Below are positions 35,787-44,593 of a DNA stretch of 64,000 nt, in pieces. Numbering within the stretch: position 1 is the first letter of the stretch; each line of letters opens with the position of its first letter. A program made the position numbers and the translations under genes. This DNA is from Halarchaeum nitratireducens (lineage in GTDB: Archaea > Halobacteriota > Halobacteria > Halobacteriales > Halobacteriaceae): assembly GCF_014647155.1 (NCBI RefSeq), contig NZ_BMOQ01000001.1, positions 62,001 through 126,000 on the forward strand, given 5' to 3'. A model generated the notes under the pieces. The model was not told the DNA's origin. It was given only the letters and a program-made list of their open reading frames with translations, and did no database searches.

Positions 35787-36926
35787 ATGCACAGGCGATC
35801 CTTCATCGGCGTCGGTGGCGCGGCGATCGGAACGGCGCTCGCGGGCTGCACCGGAACCGGCGACGGCGGGAACACCGCGAACACGACCGGAACCGACACC
35901 ACGAGCACGACGGAACCCACGTCGTCGTCGACCGGCCCCTACACCGTCTCGATGGCGCCCATGGGCGACGTGACGTTCGATGCCGTCCCCGAAACGTGGG
36001 TGGCCAACAACGGGAGCTACGCCGACATGGGCGTCGCGCTCGGCCTCGACGCGCCCGCGGGTCTCTGGCTCGCCAACCGCTGGCACACGGACTACTACGA
36101 CGCGATCGACGGCGTCTCGGTAGACAAGAGCGATACGATCTCGCTCTACCAGGACGGCGTGTCGAAGGAGCGCTACTACGCGCTCGACGCCGACGTCCAC
36201 GTGCAGGACCCGAACTTCCTGATGAACCGCTTCAAGGGCTGGTCGGAGGCCGACGTCGACGAGGTCGCGGAGAACGTCGCCCCGTTCTTCGGGAACGCCA
36301 GCTTCTCCCGGACCTACTCCTGGCACGAGAGCTACCAGTACTACACGCTCTACGAGGCCTTCGAGAAGGTCGCACAGCTCTTCCAGCGCACCGACCGCTA
36401 CGAGGCCTTCGCGAGCCTCCACGCGGACGTCCAGTCGAACCTCGACTTCGTCCCGACGAGCGAGTCGGAGCGCCCGCGCGTCGCCATCCTCTGGCCGACG
36501 TCGAGCGACCCGACCTCCTTCTACCCGTACCTCGTCGGCGACGGCACGAGCTACAAGCAGTGGCGCGACCTGAACGTCCGCGACGCGCTCGCCGAAACCG
36601 ACGTCCAGGACTTCCACTCCGGCCGCGGCGAAGTCGACTACGAGACCCTCCTCAAAGTCGATCCCGACTACCTCCTCCTGCGCGGCCACGAGGACGAGAG
36701 CGCCGCCGAGTTCGAGGACACCGTCGTCGCCTTCATGGAAGACCACGAGACGGCGAGCGAGCTCACCGCCGTGAAGAACGGCGACGTCTACCGCGGCGGC
36801 CCGCTCTACCAGGGCCCGATCAGCAACCTCGTGCTCACGGAGCGCGGCGCGCGCCAGCTCTACGGGCGCGAGGAGGAGCTCTTCGATCGCGGGCGCGTCG
36901 CCGACATCGTCGCCGGGTCGCTCTGA
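35787..36926 (+). CDS. Iron-siderophore ABC transporter substrate-binding lipoprotein
   Basis: 379 residues. The N-terminus MHRRSFIGVGG has a Tat-like RRSFIG motif and a lipobox LAGC (Cys about 22), followed by a Thr/Ser-rich tether, so it is exported and lipid-anchored. The rest matches class III (BtuF/FhuD-type) binding proteins, with a first lobe (VSMAPMGDVTFDAVPETWVANNGSYADM), a long backbone helix (DEVAENVAPFFGNASF) and a second lobe containing VDPDYLLLRGHED. First gene of the transporter; the iron-box operator just before it supports an iron substrate. Confidence 0.9.
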   Translation: MHRRSFIGVGGAAIGTALAGCTGTGDGGNTANTTGTDTTSTTEPTSSSTGPYTVSMAPMGDVTFDAVPETWVANNGSYADMGVALGLDAPAGLWLANRWHTDYYDAIDGVSVDKSDTISLYQDGVSKERYYALDADVHVQDPNFLMNRFKGWSEADVDEVAENVAPFFGNASFSRTYSWHESYQYYTLYEAFEKVAQLFQRTDRYEAFASLHADVQSNLDFVPTSESERPRVAILWPTSSDPTSFYPYLVGDGTSYKQWRDLNVRDALAETDVQDFHSGRGEVDYETLLKVDPDYLLLRGHEDESAAEFEDTVVAFMEDHETASELTAVKNGDVYRGGPLYQGPISNLVLTERGARQLYGREEELFDRGRVADIVAGSL

Positions 36927-36940
36927 GCGTATCGCAATAG

Positions 36941-36958
36941 ATTTAGGTGGCCCTAAAT
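36941..36958. promoter_or_regulatory. Second DtxR/SirR-like operator before the permease gene
   Basis: ATTTAGG-TGGC-CCTAAAT, a perfect 7-base inverted repeat with a 4-base spacer, of the same geometry as the site at 35766. It lies between the stop of the binding-protein gene and the permease start and overlaps an A/T-rich CAATAGATTTA (36936-36946) at TATA distance from 36962-36971. This suggests a second iron-controlled promoter inside the cluster. Confidence 0.7.
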
Positions 36959-36961
36959 GAA

Positions 36962-38074
36962 ATGGGAGTGATGGACGTGTCGTCGCGGTCGGTGAAGGCA
37001 TACGCCCGACTCGACTCTCGCGATCGACGGTTGGCATCCCTCGTCGTGGGAAGCGTCGTCGTCGCCTTCGTCGCCGCGTTCGTCCAAGTTTCTCAGGGGT
37101 CGTACCCGACGCCGTTCGGCACGACGTTCGACGTTCTCACGGACCCCCGTATCCTCTTCGACGCCGACGTCTGGGCCGCGATCCTTACCGGGAGCGACTT
37201 CCCGGATCGGCTCTCCCGGTCCGCGGTCATCGTCTGGAGCCTCCGGATGCCCCGGGTCTTCATCGCGGCGCTCGTGGGCGTGAACCTCTCGATCTCCGGG
37301 GCCGTCTTTCAGGCCGTGACCCGCAACGAACTCGCCAGCCCGTACATCCTCGGCGTCAGCGGCGGGGCGGGCCTCGCCGTGCTCGTCACGCTCGTCTTCT
37401 TCGCGGGCGCGTCGTACGTCCTCCCGTTCGCCGCCGCGATCGGCGGGCTCGTCGCCTTCGCGATCGTCTACGCTATCGCGTGGCAGGGCGGGACGAACCC
37501 CGTCCGCCTCGTGCTCGCGGGGGTCGTCGTCGCCACCGTCTTCCAGTCCCTGCAGACCGGTCTCTTCTACTTCCTCGACAGCACCGCGGTGGTGAAGACC
37601 GCGATCGCGTGGACGACGGGGTCGCTCACCGGCGTCGGATGGTCGCAGTTCCGCCTCGCCATCGTCCCGACGCTCCTCGTCGTTCCGATCCTGCTCCTCG
37701 CCTCCCGCCACCTCAACGTCCTCCTGCTCGGCGAGGAGACGGCGCGCTCGCTCGGGATGCCGGTCGAGTACGTCCGGTTCGGCCTCTCGGCGCTCGCCAT
37801 CCTCGCCGCCGCGACCGCGGTCGCCGTCGCCGGCCTCGTCGGATTCGTCGGCCTCGTCGTCCCGCACGCCGTCCGAACCGCCGTCGGGAGCGACTACCGA
37901 CGCCTCGTCCTCGGCTCGCTCTTCCTCGGGCCCGCGCTCGTCCTCGTCGCCGACGTCGTCGCGCGCTTGGCGCTCATGCCGATCCAGATTCCCGTCGGGA
38001 TCGTCACCGGCGTCATCGGCGGGCCGTACTTCCTCTACTTGATGCGCCGACACGGCGACTTCAGCGAGTTCTAA
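36962..38074 (+). CDS. FecCD-family ABC transporter permease (iron-siderophore)
   Basis: 370 residues with about nine to ten membrane segments. Typical FecCD motifs: LRMPRVFIAALVGVNLSISGAVFQAVTRNELASPYILGVSGGAG, the later GEETARSLGMPVEYVR and GFVGLVVPHAVR segment with the coupling helix, and GGPYFLYLMRR at the end. Starts at 36962 or 36971 are both plausible. Four bases separate its stop from the ATPase gene, so binding protein, permease and ATPase form one transporter. Confidence 0.93.
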   Translation: MGVMDVSSRSVKAYARLDSRDRRLASLVVGSVVVAFVAAFVQVSQGSYPTPFGTTFDVLTDPRILFDADVWAAILTGSDFPDRLSRSAVIVWSLRMPRVFIAALVGVNLSISGAVFQAVTRNELASPYILGVSGGAGLAVLVTLVFFAGASYVLPFAAAIGGLVAFAIVYAIAWQGGTNPVRLVLAGVVVATVFQSLQTGLFYFLDSTAVVKTAIAWTTGSLTGVGWSQFRLAIVPTLLVVPILLLASRHLNVLLLGEETARSLGMPVEYVRFGLSALAILAAATAVAVAGLVGFVGLVVPHAVRTAVGSDYRRLVLGSLFLGPALVLVADVVARLALMPIQIPVGIVTGVIGGPYFLYLMRRHGDFSEF

Positions 38075-38077
38075 CCC

Positions 38078-38941
38078 ATGTCCCACACAGACACCACGAC
38101 CGAGACGACCGATCGCACCGAGACGGCTGACGACCCGCGCGGACACGATTCGGACTCGGAGCAGAAGATCCACGCGACGGACCTCCGCGTCGGCTACCCC
38201 GGCCTCGAAGAGCCCGTCGTCGACACCGAGACCCTCGTCGTCCCCGAGGGCGAAGTGACGGCGCTCGTCGGCCCGAACGGCAGCGGAAAGAGCACTCTCC
38301 TGAAGGCGCTCGCCCGGCACCTCGACGCCGAGACGGGCGACGTCCTCATCGACGGCCGCGAGATCGCGGAGTTCGGCTCGAAGGAGTTCGCCCGCGAACT
38401 CGGGATGCTCTCCCAGCACGGCGCGACCCCCGACGGGATCACCGTCGAGGAGCTCGTCGGCCACGGCCGATACCCGTACAAGGGGTTCCTCGAAGGCCAG
38501 ACCGAGGACGACCGCGAGGCGATCGAGCGCGCGATCTCCCTCTCGGGGATCGAGCACCTCCGCGAGAAGGACGTCAGCAGCCTCAGCGGCGGGCAGCGCC
38601 AGCTCGTCCGCATCGCCATGGCGCTCGCCCAAGAGACGGACACGCTCCTTCTCGACGAACCCACCACGTACCTCGACCTCCGCCATCAACTGCAGGTGAT
38701 GGAAGTCATCCGGACGCTCAACGAGGAACGCGGCGTCACCGTCTGTATCGTCCTCCACGACCTCACGCAGGCCGCGCGCTTCGCGGACTACCTCGTCGCC
38801 CTGCGCGACGGCGACATCTACGACTGGGGACGCCCCGAGGACGTCGTGACCGAGGCGCTCCTCGCCGAGGTCTTCGGCGTCGAGGCGGTCGTCGAGTACG
38901 GTGCGGAGCCCCGGATCGTCCCCAAGCGCGCCCTGGAGTGA
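38078..38941 (+). CDS. ABC transporter ATPase (FecE/FhuC type)
   Basis: 287 residues. A 30-residue acidic Thr/Asp-rich tail precedes the ATPase domain. Walker A GPNGSGKSTLLKAL (about residue 66), Q-loop SQHGATPDG, signature LSGGQRQLVRIAMAL, Walker B LLLDEPTTYLDL and H-loop VLHDLTQAARFAD. YGAEPRIVPKRALE ends the protein. The closest functional class is iron-siderophore or B12 uptake; the operator sequences upstream point to iron. Confidence 0.94.
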   Translation: MSHTDTTTETTDRTETADDPRGHDSDSEQKIHATDLRVGYPGLEEPVVDTETLVVPEGEVTALVGPNGSGKSTLLKALARHLDAETGDVLIDGREIAEFGSKEFARELGMLSQHGATPDGITVEELVGHGRYPYKGFLEGQTEDDREAIERAISLSGIEHLREKDVSSLSGGQRQLVRIAMALAQETDTLLLDEPTTYLDLRHQLQVMEVIRTLNEERGVTVCIVLHDLTQAARFADYLVALRDGDIYDWGRPEDVVTEALLAEVFGVEAVVEYGAEPRIVPKRALE

Positions 38942-39062
38942 GTACCCCGCGACCCCGCGGGACGTACTGAACCGACGCGCACCCTCACACGGATGCTCAC
39001 CGTGTTTTTGACTTTTCTCGCGGAACCGCAACCCCTACGGTCGCGCCCGGGAACGCACGCGT

Positions 39063-39968
39063 ATGGAACTCGGCGTCATTGGTCTGGGTCGGATGGGGCG
39101 CATCGTCGTCGATCGAGTCCTCGACGCGGGCCACGACGTGGTCGCGTTCGACATCGACGAGGACGCGGTCGCGGACGCGGCGGACGCGGGCGCGACGCCC
39201 GCGAACAGCATCGCGGCCGTCGCGGACCAGCTCGGCACGGAGAAACGTATCTGGTTGATGGTGCCCGCGGGCGACCCCGTGGACGCCGCGCTCGAAGAAC
39301 TCGATCCGCACCTCGATGCGGACGACATCGTCGTCGACGGGGGGAACTCCCACTTCGAAGACTCGACGCGCCGCGCCGAGGCCGTCGACGCCGCGTACCT
39401 CGACTGCGGGACGTCGGGCGGTCCCGCCGGTGCGGAACTCGGATTCAGCCTGATGGTCGGCGGCCCGCAGTGGGCGTACGACGAGCTCGTCCCCGTCTTC
39501 GACGCCGTCGCCACCGGGCCCGCCGGCCACGACCGCATGGGTCCCGCCGGGAGCGGCCACTACGTGAAGATGGTGCACAACGGCGTCGAGTACGCGCTCA
39601 TGCAGACGTACGGCGAAGGGTTCGAGCTCCTCCACGAGGGCCGCTACGACCTCGATCTGGAGGCCGTCGCGCGGACGTGGAACAACGGCGCGGTCATCCG
39701 CTCGTGGCTCCTCGAACTCTGTGAGGAGGCCTTCCGCGAGGAGGGAAGCGACCTCGGGACCGTCGCCGATCACGTTGCGGGCGGCTCGACGGGCACGTGG
39801 ACGGTGCAGGAGTCGCTCGAACAGGAGGTGGCGATCCCGCTCATCTACGAGGCGCTCGGCGAGCGCTTCGACTCGCGCACCGGCGCGAAGTTCTCGCGGC
39901 GGCTCGCCAACCGGCTCCGCTACGGCTTCGGACGGCACGACGTCGCCCGTACCGAACGAAGCGAGTGA
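39063..39968 (+). CDS. gnd: 6-phosphogluconate dehydrogenase, decarboxylating
   Basis: 301 residues, the short single-domain-plus form common in archaea and some bacteria. N-terminal Rossmann motif GVIGLGRMG, then GDPVDAALEEL, VDGGNSHFEDS, CGTSGGPAGAELGFSLMVGG, and the catalytic lysine in GHYVKMVHNGVEYALMQTYGEGFE. Ends with a tail DVARTERSE. It oxidises 6-phosphogluconate to ribulose 5-phosphate, CO2 and NAD(P)H. The 283 bases after it, up to the tRNA, show no gene. Confidence 0.95.
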   Translation: MELGVIGLGRMGRIVVDRVLDAGHDVVAFDIDEDAVADAADAGATPANSIAAVADQLGTEKRIWLMVPAGDPVDAALEELDPHLDADDIVVDGGNSHFEDSTRRAEAVDAAYLDCGTSGGPAGAELGFSLMVGGPQWAYDELVPVFDAVATGPAGHDRMGPAGSGHYVKMVHNGVEYALMQTYGEGFELLHEGRYDLDLEAVARTWNNGAVIRSWLLELCEEAFREEGSDLGTVADHVAGGSTGTWTVQESLEQEVAIPLIYEALGERFDSRTGAKFSRRLANRLRYGFGRHDVARTERSE

Positions 39969-40251
39969 GGGCGACGTCATCGGCTGAACGCGAAAGAGGA
40001 ACCGTGAAACACGCGATCGCGCAGCGGGTGAGCGACGCGAACGACAGTGCGCGACAGTCGTGACTGCCGGCGTGTGGCGTGCAGGTGGCTGGGGCGCGCA
40101 CGGACCGGTCCGCCGCCGGTTTCGCTCTCCGGCCCCTGCCCAGCGTTACGTCATGCGTCGGGGTTGTCGCGCTCTCCCGTTTGAACGCCCGTGCCGACGC
40201 GCCCGCACGCTTCACAACCGTTTTACCCCCGCTCCGACTACCGGGTGATGA

Positions 40252-40324
40252 GGGCGCGTAGCTCAGTGGACAGAGCACTTGGTTCCGGACCAAGATGCCG
40301 AGGGTTCAAATCCCTTCGCGCCCG
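40252..40324 (+). tRNA. tRNA-Arg (anticodon CCG)
   Basis: 73-base cloverleaf. Acceptor stem GGGCGCG / CGCGCCC with discriminator G, D arm with AGCTCAGTGG, anticodon stem CTTGG / CCAAG with loop TTCCGGA giving anticodon CCG (reads CGG), T arm GAGGGTTCAAATCCCTT with the GTTCAAAT loop. No intron, CCA not encoded. A CCGTTTTACC element about 25-30 bases upstream can act as TATA box. Confidence 0.97.
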
Positions 40325-40377
40325 CTTCCTCGCGGGCGTCCCGGGCCGGAAACGACCCGTTCGTTCTCACCTCCCGT

Positions 40378-40854
40378 TCACTCGACGCCTTCGCCCTGAT
40401 AGCTCCCATCGTACTCGCCCTCGTGGTTCGCGTCGGCGAGGACGAACTGCGCGAACCGGGCTCCCTTCTCGATTTCGATGGGGTGACCGACTTCGAGGAG
40501 GCCTTTCCCCTTGCCTTCGTAGCCGGCGTCCCAGACGGCGGTGTGGAGCATACAGGAGTTGCGCATGAGACTCGAACGCGGATAGACGTAGCCGACGTGG
40601 CCCTCCGGGACGCGGACGGTCTCCGCGTACCCGGCGACGTAGTAGCCCGGGTCGAGCGCGTAGCAGTCGCGGCCGTCGCGGTCGACGGTGGCGACGCGAG
40701 TGCGCTCGCCGATCGTCTTGCCTTCCGTCGTGATGCGCCCCGGTTCGCGCTGTCGCTCGACGCGCGCGAGCGTGAGATCGACGCCGTTCGGTTGGACCTG
40801 TTCGTCCGCGATGTCGCCGAGCGCGTCTGCGACGTACGCCCCGCTCTCGAACAT
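40378..40854 (-). CDS. dCTP deaminase/dUTPase family protein
   Basis: 158 residues. Starts MFESGAYVADALGDIADEQVQPNGVDLTL, includes YVYPRSSLMRNSCMLHTAVWDAGYEGKGKGLLEV, the family's trimer-active-site motifs (PRSSLxR and DAGYxG). Such enzymes convert dCTP to dUTP or hydrolyse dUTP; which of the two cannot be settled here. The ATG at 40854 gives the usual length. The reading frame technically continues upstream for over 2.5 kb but is antisense to aconitase. Confidence 0.88.
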   Translation of the reverse strand: MFESGAYVADALGDIADEQVQPNGVDLTLARVERQREPGRITTEGKTIGERTRVATVDRDGRDCYALDPGYYVAGYAETVRVPEGHVGYVYPRSSLMRNSCMLHTAVWDAGYEGKGKGLLEVGHPIEIEKGARFAQFVLADANHEGEYDGSYQGEGVE

Positions 40855-41040
40855 GTCGTTCTCTGTCGAGAGAGAGGGTAACTGTCTGTCGATTTCCCGT
40901 CGAGCGGCTCTATCACGAAATACCACGAAGAACGCGTCTCGCACCCGATAGTCGTCGTTCTCCTGCCCCGTCGTACTCGGTCGAATCGCCGGCGAGCGCC
41001 GGTTTTCGCGGGTGTTCGCGGGATGGGCAAACACGCGGGA

Positions 41041-41046
41041 TTTATA
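41041..41046 (+). promoter_or_regulatory. TATA box of aconitase
   Basis: TTTATA, 28-33 bases upstream of the ATG at 41074, in a short A/T-rich patch. The spacing predicts a leaderless transcript and supports 41074 over the in-frame upstream ATG at 41023. Confidence 0.65.
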
Positions 41047-41073
41047 GTCGTCGGATCCCGACTTCCCGGTGCT

Positions 41074-43062
41074 ATGGGACAAACGCTGACGGAGAAAATC
41101 CTCGACGACCACCTCGTCGAAGGGGAACTCGAAACCGGTGAAGAGATCGGTATCGAGATCGATCAGGTCCTCACACAGGACACAACGGGGACGATGGTCT
41201 GGCTGCAGTTCGAGGCGCTCGAGCTCGACGAAGTGCAGACGGAGCTCGCCGCGCAGTACTGCGACCACCAGACCTACCAGTTCGACTTCAAGAACACGGA
41301 CGACCACCGCTTCCTCCGCTCCGCGGCGGGGACGTATGGGGCGTACTTCTCCCGGCCCGGGAACGGCATCTGCCACCAGGTCCACAAGGAGAACTTCGCC
41401 GCGCCCGGCAAGACCCTCCTCGGGTCCGACAGCCACACGCCGACGCCCGGTGGCCTCGGTGAACTCGCCATCGGCGCGGGTGGCCTCGACATCGCCGTCG
41501 CGATGGGCGGCGGCCCCTACTACGTCGAGGTGCCGGAGATCGTCAACGTCCAGCTCGAGGGCGAGCTCCCCGAGTGGGCGACCGCGAAGGACATCGCGCT
41601 CGAGATGCTCCGCCGCCTCTCCGTGAAGGGCGGCGTCGGCAAGATCTTCGAGTACACGGGCGAGGGCGCGGAGTCTCTCACCATCCCCGAGCGCACCACG
41701 ATCACGAACCTCGGCACCGAGCTCGGTGCGACGTCCTCCATCTTCGAGACGGACGAGAAGACCAAGGACTGGCTCTCCCGCATCGGCCGCGAGGACGAGT
41801 ACGTCGAGCTGCAGGCCGACGAGGACGCCGACTACGCGGACACGGTCACCATCGACCTTTCCGACCTCGAACCGCTCATCGCACAGCCCTCCATGCCCGA
41901 CAACGTCGTCCCGGTCCGCGAAGTCGCGGGCGAGGACGTCGAGCAGGTCATGGTCGGCTCCTGTACGAACGGCGCCTACGAGGACATCCTCCCGGCCGCG
42001 AAGATGGTCGAGGACCGCGAGGTCGCCAAGCACACCGAGATGATCGTCGCGCCCGGCTCCAAGCAGGCCTCCGAGATGCTCGCCCGCGAGGGCTGGACGG
42101 CCGAGATGATGGCCGCCGGCGTCAACTTCTCCGAGGCGACCTGCGGTGCCTGTATCGGCATCGGTCACGTCCCGGCCTCCGACTCCGTCTCCCTGCGGAC
42201 GTTCAACCGCAACTTCGAGGGTCGCTCCGGCATCGAGGACGACTCCGTCTACCTCTGCTCCCCCGAGGTCGCCGCGGCCGCGGCGATCAAGGGCGAAATC
42301 GTCGACCCGCGCGACCTCGCCGACGAACTCGGCGACCTCGAAGCGCCCGGCTTCACGATGGGCGACTCCTACAGCCCCGGCATGGGCCAGGACGACCCCG
42401 ACATCATCGCGCCCGACGAGGCCATCGACGACGAGCTCATCAAGGGCCCGAACATCGGCGACGTCCCGCTGAAGGACCCGCTCGACGCCCACCTCGAAGG
42501 TGAGGCCCTCCTGAAGATGGAGGACAACATCACCACGGACCACATCATCCCGGCGACGTCGGACATCCTGAAGTTCCGCTCCAACGTCCCGAAGCTCTCC
42601 GAGTTCACGCTCTCGCGCGTCGACGACACGTTCGCCGAGCGCGCGAAGCAGTCCGACGGCGGCTTCCTCGTCGCCGGCGAGAACTACGGTCAGGGCTCCT
42701 CGCGTGAGCACGCGGCGCTCTGCCCGATGTACCTCGGCATCGAGGGCGTCCTCGCGCAGTCCTTCGCCCGCATCCACAAGGCGAACCTGTTCAACTTCGG
42801 TCTCGTCCCGCTCACGATCGACGAGGACACCTACGCCCGAATCGAACAGGGCGACGACATCGAGATCGTCGACGACGTCGAGGAAGGCGTCAAGTCCGGC
42901 CAGGAGACGTTCACGGTCCGCGTGAACGACGACTGGGAGGCCGAGGCGGAGCTCGACGCCTCCGAGCGCGAGCGCCGCATCCTCGCCGCCGGTGGGAAGC
43001 TCTCGCTCACGAAGCAGCAGTACGGCGAGGGCGACAGCGGCGCGACGCCCGCGGACGACTAA
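41074..43062 (+). CDS. acn: Aconitate hydratase
   Basis: TCA-cycle enzyme interconverting citrate and isocitrate; 662 residues. The [4Fe-4S] cysteines are in GSCTNGAYED (about residue 296) and ATCGACIGIG (about residues 357 and 360). Substrate-binding motifs include LGSDSHTPTPGGLG, and the swivel domain has ENYGQGSSREHAAL. The length and HacB-like C-terminal swivel fit the mitochondrial/archaeal aconitase type. The start is supported by a TATA box 28 bases upstream. Confidence 0.96.
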   Translation: MGQTLTEKILDDHLVEGELETGEEIGIEIDQVLTQDTTGTMVWLQFEALELDEVQTELAAQYCDHQTYQFDFKNTDDHRFLRSAAGTYGAYFSRPGNGICHQVHKENFAAPGKTLLGSDSHTPTPGGLGELAIGAGGLDIAVAMGGGPYYVEVPEIVNVQLEGELPEWATAKDIALEMLRRLSVKGGVGKIFEYTGEGAESLTIPERTTITNLGTELGATSSIFETDEKTKDWLSRIGREDEYVELQADEDADYADTVTIDLSDLEPLIAQPSMPDNVVPVREVAGEDVEQVMVGSCTNGAYEDILPAAKMVEDREVAKHTEMIVAPGSKQASEMLAREGWTAEMMAAGVNFSEATCGACIGIGHVPASDSVSLRTFNRNFEGRSGIEDDSVYLCSPEVAAAAAIKGEIVDPRDLADELGDLEAPGFTMGDSYSPGMGQDDPDIIAPDEAIDDELIKGPNIGDVPLKDPLDAHLEGEALLKMEDNITTDHIIPATSDILKFRSNVPKLSEFTLSRVDDTFAERAKQSDGGFLVAGENYGQGSSREHAALCPMYLGIEGVLAQSFARIHKANLFNFGLVPLTIDEDTYARIEQGDDIEIVDDVEEGVKSGQETFTVRVNDDWEAEAELDASERERRILAAGGKLSLTKQQYGEGDSGATPADD

Positions 43063-43170
43063 CGCTCTCGATCCTCTCTCCCGCTCTGTCTTTCTTCGCG
43101 CGATCGACCGCCGCCAGCCACGCGAGCGCGGGCCACAGAGTACATATCCCCCCGTCCGGTAGTCAATCGC

Positions 43171-43638
43171 GTGACGACGGCCGCCGACCGCATGGAACAC
43201 GACGCTGTCCGCCAGGCGCGGCGGGCGGACCTCCTCGAGGTCTTCCGGATCGAGAAGGCGTCCTTCGAACAGCCGTGGCCGTTCTCGGCGTTCGAGCGCC
43301 ATCTCGGGAACCCGGGATTCCTCGTCGTGGACGACGCCGACGGCGTCGCGGGCTACGTCGTCGCGGACACGATCCCGAACCACGGCCGCCCGCTCGGTCA
43401 CGTGAAGGACATCGCGGTCCACCCCGACGCGCGAGGCGCCGGGCTCGGCCACACGCTCGTCTCCCGCGGACTGGGCGTGCTCCGGGCGCAGGGCGTCCAG
43501 AGCGCCAAACTCGAAGTCCGGCGTTCGAACGACGGCGCGATCTCCCTCTATCGGGACTTCGACTTCGAGTATCTCCGCACGCTACCCCGGTACTACTCGG
43601 ACGGCGAGGACGCGTTCGTGATGGTCGCGCGACTCTGA
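43171..43638 (+). CDS. rimI: GNAT N-acetyltransferase, RimI-like
   Basis: 155 residues. GNAT fold with IEKASFEQPWPFSAFERHL (RimI-type N-terminus), the acetyl-CoA loop VHPDARGAGLGHTLVSRGL and EVRRSNDGAISLYRDFDFE plus a C-terminal YYSDGEDAFVM. RimI/Ard1-type enzymes acetylate protein N-termini. GTG 43171 has a TACATATC element 23-30 bases upstream; an ATG at 43192 is the alternative. Confidence 0.92.
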   Translation: MTTAADRMEHDAVRQARRADLLEVFRIEKASFEQPWPFSAFERHLGNPGFLVVDDADGVAGYVVADTIPNHGRPLGHVKDIAVHPDARGAGLGHTLVSRGLGVLRAQGVQSAKLEVRRSNDGAISLYRDFDFEYLRTLPRYYSDGEDAFVMVARL

Positions 43639-43678
43639 GGCCGCCACGATTTTTGCCGCCGTGGCCCTTCTCACTCGC

Positions 43679-44074
43679 ATGGGCTACGCCTGTCCGGTCT
43701 GTGACGAGCACGTTCCCGACGCCGAGCACCTCGCCGATCACCTCGCGTTCGCCGCGGTGACGGGCGACGACGCTCACGAGTCGTGGCTCGACGAGCACGC
43801 GCCCGGGTGGGAATCGGGCGGGACCGAGGACCTCGCGCCGCGCGTCACCGCGCACGCCGAGACGGTCGACTTCGATGTCGACACGCACCCGGTCGAGGGC
43901 CACGACCACGACCACGACCACGCCCGCGGGGGCGGGAGCGGCGCTCGCGGCGGCGCCGGTGCGGCCCGCGGCGCGCTCGACGACGAGGCCCAACGGATCC
44001 TCGAGGAGGCCGCGGAGATGACCCGGGAGATGACCGGCGACGACCAGCCGGCGTCCGAAGGCGAAACCGAGTAG
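43679..44074 (+). CDS. Small zinc-finger-like protein with His-Asp repeat (DUF5810-like)
   Basis: 131 residues, starting MGYACPVCDEHVPDAEHLADHLAF: a CxxC plus two histidines in a C2H2-like arrangement in the first 25 residues. The middle has an alternating His-Asp run (EGHDHDHDHARGG) and a glycine-alanine linker, and the last 40 residues are helical and acidic. From memory the family is called DUF5810 in haloarchaea. The His-Asp run may bind metal. Next gene starts 23 bases downstream, on the same strand. Confidence 0.8.
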   Translation: MGYACPVCDEHVPDAEHLADHLAFAAVTGDDAHESWLDEHAPGWESGGTEDLAPRVTAHAETVDFDVDTHPVEGHDHDHDHARGGGSGARGGAGAARGALDDEAQRILEEAAEMTREMTGDDQPASEGETE

Positions 44075-44097
44075 GGTCGCGCGCTCCTCGCTCGTCC

Positions 44098-44514
44098 ATG
44101 GAGGAACGCGGATTTCTGGCCCCGGAGACGGCGGCGGAGGCGAGCGAGCAGTACCGCGAACTCGGAGCGGCCGCCCAGACGGTGAGCCGCGAGACGGCGA
44201 AGGCGATGGACTTCGACCGCGAGGAGTACCGCGAGCGGGTCACGAGCGACGTCGTCGAGACGGCCCGCGACGCGCTCTTCGCGTCGCTGCTCGTCGTGTC
44301 CGTCGGGACGAAAGCGGAGTTCGAGGCCTTCCGCGAGGAGCGTCCGGACCTCGACGTTCGACTGAACGGGAGCGAGAACGTCGAGCGGGCCGTCTGGCAC
44401 GTCGTCCCGTTCGCGGACACGGTGGTCGCGGCGACGTATCAGAACGAACCGGACGCGGCCGTCGCCACGCTGCGGCGGATCGTCCACGGCCGCTTCTACA
44501 GCGACGTCGTCTAG
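44098..44514 (+). CDS. Haloarchaeal conserved protein (DUF5809-like)
   Basis: 138 residues: MEERGFLAPETAAEASEQYRELGAAAQTVSRETAKAMDFDREEYRERV... mostly alpha-helical first half, then VVSVGTKAEFEAFREERPD and a strand-rich end. From memory the neighbour pair is DUF5810-DUF5809 in several haloarchaea; the names are recall. No catalytic motif seen. Probably co-transcribed with the preceding zinc-finger-like gene. Confidence 0.78.
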   Translation: MEERGFLAPETAAEASEQYRELGAAAQTVSRETAKAMDFDREEYRERVTSDVVETARDALFASLLVVSVGTKAEFEAFREERPDLDVRLNGSENVERAVWHVVPFADTVVAATYQNEPDAAVATLRRIVHGRFYSDVV

Positions 44515-44593
44515 ACCCGTCCGCCCTCGGTGATCGTCGGCACCGCACCCGCGGATTCCGCACGGCTTTGTACCGCCCCGCCCTCGCGGGGAC

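Noticed and set aside
39969-40251. Possible small RNA or ORF between gnd and tRNA-Arg
   Set aside because: Short frames exist on both strands, but none has haloarchaeal amino-acid composition, a start signal or a clear fold.
40855-43452. A reading frame of more than 860 codons on the minus strand upstream of the dCTP deaminase gene
   Set aside because: It is the antisense shadow of aconitase. High GC removes stop codons from the opposite frame; the translated sequence has no homology-like motifs and aconitase motifs on the + strand are unmistakable.
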